Shown here in pieces: positions 56,703 through 64,000 of a stretch of 64,000 nucleotides of DNA (positions are counted from its first letter, which is position 1; each line of letters opens with the position of its first letter). The stretch spans positions 2,338,001 through 2,402,000 of the forward strand of contig CP124756.1 in assembly GCA_029972225.1 (NCBI GenBank), written 5' to 3'. The position numbers and the translations under genes are program-made. The notes beneath the pieces were generated by a model. The model saw nothing but the letters and a program-made list of their open reading frames with translations. It ran no database searches and was not told the DNA's origin. Source of the stretch: Candidatus Thiothrix putei (GTDB taxonomy: Bacteria > Pseudomonadota > Gammaproteobacteria > Thiotrichales > Thiotrichaceae).

Positions 56703-58883
56703 ATGCAAAATGACCAGCACAACCGCCATCAAACCAGCACTTACGCACCTGATTTGCTGAAAAAACCAGATACACTTGACTTGCGCGAGTTCGGGCGTAC
56801 CTTGCTACGCCGCAGACGCATGATTATGTTGATCACAGCACTTACCTTACTCTTGGCATTGCTCATCACGCTATTGAGTAAACCCGTTTATCGAGCCACC
56901 GCGACACTGCAAATCGAACGTGAATCCAGCAAGGTCGTCAACATCGACAATATTCTAGGTTCTGGTGACATTCGCGACACCCGCGATTTTTATCAAACAC
57001 AATTCGAGTTAATTCGCAGCCGCGCATTAGCGGCTCAAGTTATCACCAAGTTGAAACTAGAAGAAAAACTCTCCAGTACCTCGATTATTGGTCAGATCAA
57101 AGCATGGTTTAATACCCCTGATGCCAATAGCCAACAAACGGCACTCGAAGATCTGCTGCTGGACAATCTAACCGTAGAACCGGTTAAAAACTCACGTTTA
57201 GTCGCCATCAGTTATACCTCATCTGACCCCACTCAAGCTGCTGACATTGCCAATGCAGTCGTCAGTACATTCAAAGACATGAATACCGAACGGCGTTTGT
57301 CTGCCACCACAGATGCCTCCGAATACCTCGATAAAACCGTGCAAGAAACCAAAACACTCTTGGATGAGTCTGAACAACGTTTGAACCAATACGCCCGTGA
57401 ACATGAAATTTTCCAACTCGACGGCGAAGAATCCACCACTTCATCACTCGCGTTGAAGCAGCTTTCCGAAGAACTCATCAAAGTACAAAAACAGCGCATT
57501 GAACAAGAAAGCAAATACGAAATTCTTACCGATAAAAGTCGCACCCTAAACGATCGTATCGGCGTCTTGGAAAAAGATGCATCTTACCTGCAAGCGATGC
57601 AACAGCGCCTAGACAAGCTCAAAGCCCAGCAAGAAAAACAAACCATTGCCAATCTGAGCAAGGAAATCACCAAACTCGAAAAAGACATTGAAATCGAAGT
57701 TGACGCAAAACGTGATTCTCTCAAAAATGAGCTAGAAACCACTAAACGTAAAGAAAGCATGATCCGCGAAGGCATAACCAAAGCTAAAACCGAAGCTATG
57801 CAAGAACAAGATAAAACCATTGCCTATAGCACGCTCAAGCGAGAAGTCACAACCAATCAAGAACTCTACCAAAACCTGCAACAGCGCCTGAAAGAAATCA
57901 ATATTGCCGGTGGTGTGGTTGCCAACAACATCGCCATTATTGACCCTGCACAAACGCCACTCAAAAAATTCAAGCCTAATTTATCCACCAATCTGTTATT
58001 CGGTGGCTTACTCGGATTATTGCTAGGCATATCCGCTGCCTTCATGCGTGAATTTCTGGATGATACCGTCAAAGATATTAACGAGTTGGAACGGGTCACC
58101 CAACTTCCGGTACTTGGCGTTATGGCTGAAACGACGGATGCTAACACCCGGCAACTGGCAACTGCCACTATCAGCAAGCCACGTTCCGTTATCGCTGAAG
58201 CTTTCCGTTCATTGCGTACCAGCTTGCGTTTTTCACACCAACGTGATGATACACCCATCATTTTTATCACCAGTACCAGCCCTAATGAAGGCAAAACCAC
58301 CACCGCCAGTAACCTAGCCTGTGCTTATGCATCGGCAGGGAACCGTGTACTGCTAATTGATGCGGATTTGCGCAACCCTTCATTACACAAAACCCTAGGC
58401 ATTCATGCACCTAATGGTTTAGCCAACTACCTTTCTGGCGCATTGGATAATCGTGAATTGATTCAAACCACTGACATTCCTAATTTATACTTACTCCCGG
58501 CAGGAAGCTTGCCGGATGATCCGGCTGAATTACTGTCCTCACCCCACATGCATTCCCTATTAGCAAGTGCTAAACGTGATTTTGACCAGATCATTTTGGA
58601 TGGTCCGCCGGTATTAGGGCTTGCCGATGCATTGATTCTGGCGTCACAATCTTCCGCCACTTTGCTCACTGTTCGCGCTGAATATACCCGCATGGTTATG
58701 TTGGAAAATGCCCTAACCCGTTTACGCCGTGCGCAAGCGCCACTCGTCGGCATCTTACTGAATCGCGTTGACTTGAACAGCGGTTATGGCGATGACTATG
58801 GTGGTTACGTTTACCAAGCCGAAGAACAGCAGGTAAACCCCAGCGCAGTGAGTAAATGGTTGACTGCCTTGAAAAAACTGTAA
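56703..58883 (+). CDS. Wzc-type polysaccharide tyrosine autokinase
   Basis: A 726-residue bacterial tyrosine kinase and chain-length regulator. The N-terminal Wzz domain has a first membrane helix (about residues 41-62), a long periplasmic coiled coil (about 190-400) and a second helix (about 428-447). The cytosolic kinase shows Walker A SPNEGKTTTASNLA (Lys531), Walker A' LIDADLRNPS and Walker B ILDGPPVLGLADAL. The tail has a Tyr cluster (GYGDDYGGYVYQ) for autophosphorylation. No wzb phosphatase or wza export gene follows here. Confidence 0.92.
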   Translation: MQNDQHNRHQTSTYAPDLLKKPDTLDLREFGRTLLRRRRMIMLITALTLLLALLITLLSKPVYRATATLQIERESSKVVNIDNILGSGDIRDTRDFYQTQFELIRSRALAAQVITKLKLEEKLSSTSIIGQIKAWFNTPDANSQQTALEDLLLDNLTVEPVKNSRLVAISYTSSDPTQAADIANAVVSTFKDMNTERRLSATTDASEYLDKTVQETKTLLDESEQRLNQYAREHEIFQLDGEESTTSSLALKQLSEELIKVQKQRIEQESKYEILTDKSRTLNDRIGVLEKDASYLQAMQQRLDKLKAQQEKQTIANLSKEITKLEKDIEIEVDAKRDSLKNELETTKRKESMIREGITKAKTEAMQEQDKTIAYSTLKREVTTNQELYQNLQQRLKEINIAGGVVANNIAIIDPAQTPLKKFKPNLSTNLLFGGLLGLLLGISAAFMREFLDDTVKDINELERVTQLPVLGVMAETTDANTRQLATATISKPRSVIAEAFRSLRTSLRFSHQRDDTPIIFITSTSPNEGKTTTASNLACAYASAGNRVLLIDADLRNPSLHKTLGIHAPNGLANYLSGALDNRELIQTTDIPNLYLLPAGSLPDDPAELLSSPHMHSLLASAKRDFDQIILDGPPVLGLADALILASQSSATLLTVRAEYTRMVMLENALTRLRRAQAPLVGILLNRVDLNSGYGDDYGGYVYQAEEQQVNPSAVSKWLTALKKL

Positions 58884-58897
58884 TAAGGAGACACATC

Positions 58898-59356
58898 ATG
58901 TCTATCGCACTGGCTTTACACGTTCTAGCCGTTGTCATTTGGGTCGGCGGCATGTTCTTTGCCTACATGGCGTTACGCCCCATTGCTGCAACTGTCCTCG
59001 AACCACCCCAACGCTTAACGCTGTGGAATGGTGTCTTTGGGCGCTTTTTTCCTTGGGTATGGGCAGCCATTATCACCATTCTGGCCTCCGGTTATTGGAT
59101 GCTTCTCGGCCCATTTGGTGGTTTTGCCAACGCCCCCGTGTTCGTGCACCTCATGAATGGGCTAGGTCTGATTATGATGCTGATCTTCTTTCACGTGTAT
59201 TTTGCCCCCTATCAGAAACTGCGCAAAGCCGTCGCAGCCCAAAGCTGGCCGGATGGTGGCAAAGCACTCGCGCAAATTCGTGTTCTTGTCGGCATCAACA
59301 CCCTGATCGGCGTGATCACCATTCTGCTAGCGGCTGGTGGGAAATATTTTCTGTGA
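58898..59356 (+). CDS. CopD family membrane protein
   Basis: The ATG at 58898 follows AAGGAG and gives 152 residues; a longer frame from 58856 would lie inside the Wzc gene. Four hydrophobic helices (about residues 2-24, 48-68, 78-98 and 128-148) and the His-containing start ALALHVLAVVIWVGGMFFA fit the CopD/DUF2269 group of small cytochrome- or copper-related membrane proteins. No copper operon genes adjoin, so the ligand is open. Its TGA overlaps the GTG of the next gene. Confidence 0.78.
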   Translation: MSIALALHVLAVVIWVGGMFFAYMALRPIAATVLEPPQRLTLWNGVFGRFFPWVWAAIITILASGYWMLLGPFGGFANAPVFVHLMNGLGLIMMLIFFHVYFAPYQKLRKAVAAQSWPDGGKALAQIRVLVGINTLIGVITILLAAGGKYFL

Positions 59357-59847
59357 GTGACGTATTGCGTTTACGGAATATTGGGAGAGAGGGAGTTGCC
59401 GCCCTACTCTCACGTTATGGTTTGCAACTGGAAATGGTAGCCGATACGCAACCCATCCCCGGCAGTTATTGGCATGAAGACGAAGCCGGTATCATTGGTT
59501 TGAGTGTGTTTGTACGCCAAGACACGCCCCTGCATTCAGTGTTGCACGAAAGCTGCCACACCATTTGTATGGATCAAGAGCGCCGTGCTGTGCTGCATAC
59601 CGATGCTTGCGGTGAATACAGCGAAGAAGATGCCGTCTGTTACCTACAAATTCTACTGGCAGATTATGTCGCTGGGTTTGGACGTGAACGTGCTTTGCAG
59701 GATATGGATACATGGGGTTATACCTTCCGGCTGGGTTCAGCACAGCGCTGGTTTCAGGAAGACGCAGAAGATGCCCGCGCATGGTTAATTCAGCATGGCT
59801 TACTCACACAAACCGATGAGGTCATTTTCCGGTTACGCCAAACATAA
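59353..59847 (+). CDS. Hypothetical protein with HExxH-type motif
   Basis: The GTG at 59353 overlaps the CopD-like stop (GTGA) and gives 164 residues. The centre reads VLHESCHTICM, an HExxH zinc protease-like motif. Further on, EEDAVCYLQILLADYV could supply a third ligand (Glu). It has no signal peptide. It is probably cotranslated with the CopD-like gene. Its 3' end overlaps the convergent DUF1624 gene by 26 bases. The family was not recognised and a peptidase role is only a hint. Confidence 0.65.
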   Translation: MSDVLRLRNIGREGVAALLSRYGLQLEMVADTQPIPGSYWHEDEAGIIGLSVFVRQDTPLHSVLHESCHTICMDQERRAVLHTDACGEYSEEDAVCYLQILLADYVAGFGRERALQDMDTWGYTFRLGSAQRWFQEDAEDARAWLIQHGLLTQTDEVIFRLRQT

Positions 59848-60583
59848 GGCTGGCAACCAACCAAAACAGTGCCATTAACAAAGGCTGGTGTAATAAGTAA
59901 ACCGCCAAACTGTGCTTACCCAACCACAATAAGACCGGCAACCAAAACCAACGGGGTAAGGGTTTCAAGCATTGCTTGCAATGTTCCAGCCGGTTTCCAA
60001 CATAAATACCTAACAACATCACCCCAAACCAGGGCAACAACGGTGTGTAATCTTTGGTGTTGCTGACCACCGTACCTAACCCTAACCATTGCAACCATGC
60101 AGCATTAAATAAGGGATCAGCCAACCACTGCGGTAATAGCACCAACAGCAGACCCAGCGGCAGATTTAACCACCCCAAACGCAGGAACGGTACGGCTAAC
60201 ACGCTGGCAACCGCCATAAAATGCAATACCCCAAAAAAAATCCAACTCGTCGGAAAGACTGCGTAACTGCCAGCACTCACCAACACAGCACTGACCAGCA
60301 ATAGCCCTTCACGCCGCCAAAAGCGTTGCCAATGCAACCCGTGCCGATTTGCCAACGCTAAACTAATACCCGCAACTCCCACAAACAATGCCACGATTGC
60401 TTTCTGAAAAGCAGGCCAGAACGTGCTGTGCAATAAATCAAGTTGGAGCAAATCGAAATGATTCAGGTCATACGCGCTATGGAAGACCAACATCAAGAAG
60501 ACAGCCAAACCGCGTAATGCGTCCGGCCATTCAAGGCGGGAAACCTCCCCCCCCATGGGAGAGGAAGGCTTGGAAAGCAGCAA
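59822..60583 (-). CDS. DUF1624 / heparan-alpha-glucosaminide acetyltransferase-like membrane protein
   Basis: A 253-residue membrane protein with about seven helices. The opening RLEWPDALRGLAVFLMLVFH is typical of the DUF1624 (HGSNAT catalytic-like) family, with the conserved His, and LGKHSLAVYLLHQPLLM lies near the end. The start is uncertain: TTG at 60583 has AAGG upstream, while ATG at 60556 removes nine residues whose codons (KPSSPMGG region) lie in a GC-rich palindrome-like stretch. Bacterial members probably move acyl groups across the membrane. The role is unknown. Confidence 0.78.
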   Translation of the reverse strand: MLLSKPSSPMGGEVSRLEWPDALRGLAVFLMLVFHSAYDLNHFDLLQLDLLHSTFWPAFQKAIVALFVGVAGISLALANRHGLHWQRFWRREGLLLVSAVLVSAGSYAVFPTSWIFFGVLHFMAVASVLAVPFLRLGWLNLPLGLLLVLLPQWLADPLFNAAWLQWLGLGTVVSNTKDYTPLLPWFGVMLLGIYVGNRLEHCKQCLKPLPRWFWLPVLLWLGKHSLAVYLLHQPLLMALFWLVASLMFGVTGK

Positions 60584-60590
60584 GTGAACC

Positions 60591-61634
<1,044 letters not shown>

Positions 61635-61644
61635 TCATAATCAA

Positions 61645-62139
61645 TTAAACGTGTAGGGACGCTTCGCCACGGGCGATGCCCATGCTACCAGAACGTACTA
61701 CTTCAATAATACGAAAGTCTCGCAGTGCATTCACGAACGCATCCAACTTACTGCGGTCGCCAGTCAGCTCAATCGTGTACGTTTTATCGCTCACGTCAAT
61801 GATGTTGCCCCGGAAAATATCCGATAAGCGTTTAACTGCTTCACAAGCCGCATTTTTTTCAACACCGACTTTGACAAACATCATTTCACGCTCTAAATGC
61901 GCATACTGGGCAAGATCCATCACTTTAACAACATCAATCAACTTATTGAGTTGTTTGACAATTTGTTCCACAATTTCTTCACTACCGCGTGTCACCAGTG
62001 TCAAGCGTGACAGCGTTGCGTCATCGGTAGGCGCAACCGTCAGGGACTCAATATTGTAACCGCGTGCCGAGAACAAACCGGCAACACGCGACAACGCGCC
62101 CGCTTCATTCTCCATTAAAATGGAAATTACATGCCGCAT
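61645..62139 (-). CDS. ilvN: Acetolactate synthase small subunit
   Basis: A 164-residue regulatory subunit. The N-terminal ACT domain begins RHVISILMENEAGALSRVAG, binding valine for feedback, and a second ACT-like domain follows from about residue 80. The length fits the IlvH/IlvN-type long subunit. It starts eight bases after the large subunit gene and activates and confers feedback control on it. Confidence 0.97.
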   Translation of the reverse strand: MRHVISILMENEAGALSRVAGLFSARGYNIESLTVAPTDDATLSRLTLVTRGSEEIVEQIVKQLNKLIDVVKVMDLAQYAHLEREMMFVKVGVEKNAACEAVKRLSDIFRGNIIDVSDKTYTIELTGDRSKLDAFVNALRDFRIIEVVRSGSMGIARGEASLHV

Positions 62140-62147
62140 TTTGTCAC

Positions 62148-63848
62148 CTATACCAGAATCATTTCATTTTGACCTGCGCCAGCAGGCACCATCGGGAATA
62201 CATTGTTCTCACGTTCAGTAATGAAATCCATGAAAACTAAGCGGTCTTTCATCGCCAACGCTTCTTTTAATGCGCCTTCCACGTCACTGACTTTCTCGAT
62301 ACGCATCCCAACGTGACCATAGGCTTCCGCAAGTTTCACGAAATCAGGGAGTGCTTCCATGTAGGACATGGCGTAACGCTTCTGGTAGAAGAACTCTTGC
62401 CACTGGCGCACCATGCCAAGGTAGCCATTGTTCAACGACAAAATCTTGATCGGTAAGTGATACTGCAAACACGTCGCCAGTTCCTGAATGCACATCTGAA
62501 TGCTGCCATCGCCGGTAATACAACCAACGGTTTCCTCAGGGAACGCCATTTGCACGCCCATCGCGGCGGGCAAACCAAAGCCCATCGTGCCTAAACCACC
62601 GGAGTTGATCCAACGGTTCGGCTGGCTGAAGCGGTAGTATTGCGCTGCCCACATCTGATGCTGACCCACGTCAGAACACACGTAAGCATCGCCGTTGGTC
62701 ACTTCCCAGAACTTTTCGACTACGTATTGGGCTTTGATGGCTGCATTCACATCCTGATTGTATTTCAGGCAGTCGGCTTTGCGCCACCCATCAATTTCCT
62801 TCCACCATTCTGCCAAGGTTGCCGCATCGGGGCGTTCATTCCGGCTGCGGAACTCCTCCAACATGTCGACGATGACATTTTTGACATCACCCACGATAGG
62901 CACATCCACTTTCACGTTTTTAGAGATTGATGCCGGGTCAATATCAACATGAATAATCTTGGCGTAGGGACAGAACTTCTCGATATTACCGGTTACACGG
63001 TCATCAAAACGTGCGCCAATAGCAATCACCAAATCGGCATGATGCATCGCATTATTGGCCTCATACGTGCCGTGCATCCCCAACATACCGATGAACTGCT
63101 TATCCATTGACGGGAAACCGCCTAAACCCATCAGAGTATTGGTGATCGGAAAGCCCAGTTCACGGGTCAATTCCGTTAGTTCGTGCGCAGCACCCGACAA
63201 CACCACGCCACCGCCGGTATACAGTACGGGCTTTTTGGCTTCCAACATCAGGTCAATGGCACGGCGTACTTGACGCTTATTGCCCTTAACCGTGGGGTTG
63301 TAGGAACGCATGGTGATTTCTTTGGGGTAATGGAACTCACACCGTGCCGTGGTAATGTCCTTAGGAATATCCACCAACACCGGGCCGGGGCGGCCTGTAC
63401 TGGCGATATAAAAGGCTTTCTTGATGGTCGTTGCCAAGTCTTTAACGTCTGTCACCAAGAAGTTATGCTTAACACAGGGGCGCGTAATCCCCACGATGTC
63501 CACTTCCTGAAATGCATCATTCCCAATCAGATGGCGCGGCACTTGCCCGGTGAACACCACCATCGGCACAGAATCCATGTACGCATCTGCAATGCCGGTC
63601 ACGGCATTGGTTGCACCGGGGCCGGATGTTACCAGCGCCACTCCCGGCCTATTGGTTGCTTTGGCATAACCCTCGGCTGCATGTACAGCCCCTTGCTCAT
63701 GTCTTACCAGAATGTGGTTGATTTTGTCGTGCTGCTTGTACAATTCATCGTACAGAAACAACACAGCTCCACCAGGATAACCGAAGATGGTATCAACCCC
63801 TTCCTCTTTCAGACACTCGACGAATATCTCGGCACCGGTCAGTTCCAC
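62148..63848 (-). CDS. ilvB: Acetolactate synthase large subunit
   Basis: A 566-residue TPP-, FAD- and Mg-dependent enzyme. It condenses two pyruvates, or pyruvate and 2-oxobutyrate. The start is GTG at 63846-63848 with GGAG upstream. GYPGGAVLFLYDELY holds the N-terminal domain, with the catalytic Glu in ILVRHEQGAVHAAEGYA; the TPP motif reads GDGSIQMCIQELAT then NNGYLGMVRQWQ. Known classes (IlvB, IlvG, IlvI) are not separated here by sequence; with IlvN adjacent either ilvB or ilvI would be an acceptable name. Confidence 0.96.
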   Translation of the reverse strand: MELTGAEIFVECLKEEGVDTIFGYPGGAVLFLYDELYKQHDKINHILVRHEQGAVHAAEGYAKATNRPGVALVTSGPGATNAVTGIADAYMDSVPMVVFTGQVPRHLIGNDAFQEVDIVGITRPCVKHNFLVTDVKDLATTIKKAFYIASTGRPGPVLVDIPKDITTARCEFHYPKEITMRSYNPTVKGNKRQVRRAIDLMLEAKKPVLYTGGGVVLSGAAHELTELTRELGFPITNTLMGLGGFPSMDKQFIGMLGMHGTYEANNAMHHADLVIAIGARFDDRVTGNIEKFCPYAKIIHVDIDPASISKNVKVDVPIVGDVKNVIVDMLEEFRSRNERPDAATLAEWWKEIDGWRKADCLKYNQDVNAAIKAQYVVEKFWEVTNGDAYVCSDVGQHQMWAAQYYRFSQPNRWINSGGLGTMGFGLPAAMGVQMAFPEETVGCITGDGSIQMCIQELATCLQYHLPIKILSLNNGYLGMVRQWQEFFYQKRYAMSYMEALPDFVKLAEAYGHVGMRIEKVSDVEGALKEALAMKDRLVFMDFITERENNVFPMVPAGAGQNEMILV

Positions 63849-64000
63849 TGTAAACTCCGTAAATCGCTAATGGCGAAGGAAAAGACTCGCATCATAATAC
63901 GAATGGATTGGGGATTACACCCCAAAAAGCTTGCGAGTATTGATTTTTTAAGAACAAACTGTGGAGACAAATAAAGACACATTCCAAAACACAAAAGCCC
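63849..64000 (-). promoter_or_regulatory. Leader region of the ilv operon
   Basis: The 152 bases upstream of the ilvB GTG run to the window edge. On the minus strand there is a short GGGG/CCCC hairpin around TGTAAT just after a T5 tract (about 63913-63933), but no run of Ile/Val/Leu codons of a leader peptide and no clear attenuator was seen. The promoter is presumably here. Confidence 0.3.

Noticed and set aside
63183..63974. A 263-codon plus-strand open frame opposite ilvB
   Set aside because: Antisense shadow of the acetolactate synthase gene.

Overview
The window is a stretch of chromosome from a gammaproteobacterium, most likely a filamentous sulfur oxidiser of the Thiothrix type (Thiotrichales). 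Gammaproteobacterial gene orders point to the class: hflK-hflC-DUF2065-hisZ-purA, nudJ-mnmA-hflD, aroA-cmk-rpsA-ihfB-lapB and ilvBNC. A secreted Gly/Gln/Met-rich protein at 26424 resembling the sulfur globule proteins of Thiothrix-like bacteria suggests the lifestyle. The genus is an inference. No rRNA, tRNA or CRISPR array was seen.

Layout. 1-6037 (+): FtsH-modulating HflK (cut by the window edge) and HflC, HisZ, PurA, TcdA and a DUF2189 membrane protein. 6053-8193 (-): dCTP deaminase split by an in-frame HNH intein, and a LEA14-like lipoprotein. 8251-10845: an accessory island bracketed by 50-bp inverted repeats, holding a TPR lipoprotein with seven near-identical 144-bp repeats and a small two-helix membrane protein. 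10847-13429: apbC/mrp and a solitary TnpB. 13514-25681: tRNA modification (mnmA, trmJ), translation and DNA binding (rpsA, ihfB), nucleotide and aromatic pathways (pyrF, cmk, aroA, mtnP), envelope control (lapB) and an alanine symporter. 25683-33242: hpt, the sulfur globule-like protein, pyrD, an htpX gene broken by an IS630-type element, parC and a GNAT. 33296-42210: glgC, an IS66-type element that rewrote the 3' end of a CelD-like acyltransferase gene, a diverged TrpD-like protein with a 65-residue partner, a Sel1 protein, and panD, panC and panB. 42647-43618: a secreted metallo-beta-lactamase-fold enzyme. 43780-58883 (+): a 15-kb exopolysaccharide locus. 58898-60583: CopD-like, an HESCH-motif protein and DUF1624. 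60591-63848 (-): ilvC, ilvN and the large acetolactate synthase gene.

How the genes work together. The polysaccharide locus is close to a complete Wzx/Wzy system: dTDP-rhamnose synthesis (rmlA, C, D, B), a phosphoglycosyl transferase to start the chain, two GT2 enzymes, an Alg14/Alg13-type two-part transferase, two acyltransferases, a flippase, a polymerase and a Wzc-type tyrosine kinase. No outer-membrane export protein or Wzb-type phosphatase lies in the window. In a Thiothrix-like cell the product could be sheath, holdfast or capsule, which is inference. ilvB-ilvN-ilvC and panB-panC-panD together supply branched-chain amino acids and pantothenate, although they sit 18 kb apart.

The most notable observations are: the dcd intein, placed directly after a catalytic arginine, with exteins that add up to exactly 188 residues; the inverted-repeat-bracketed TPR lipoprotein and membrane protein pair, which share an SPN-x-V-type motif; and three footprints of mobile DNA (TnpB with a readable right end, an IS630-type element with a TA duplication in htpX, and an IS66-type element with an 8-bp duplication that changes a host protein's C-terminus).
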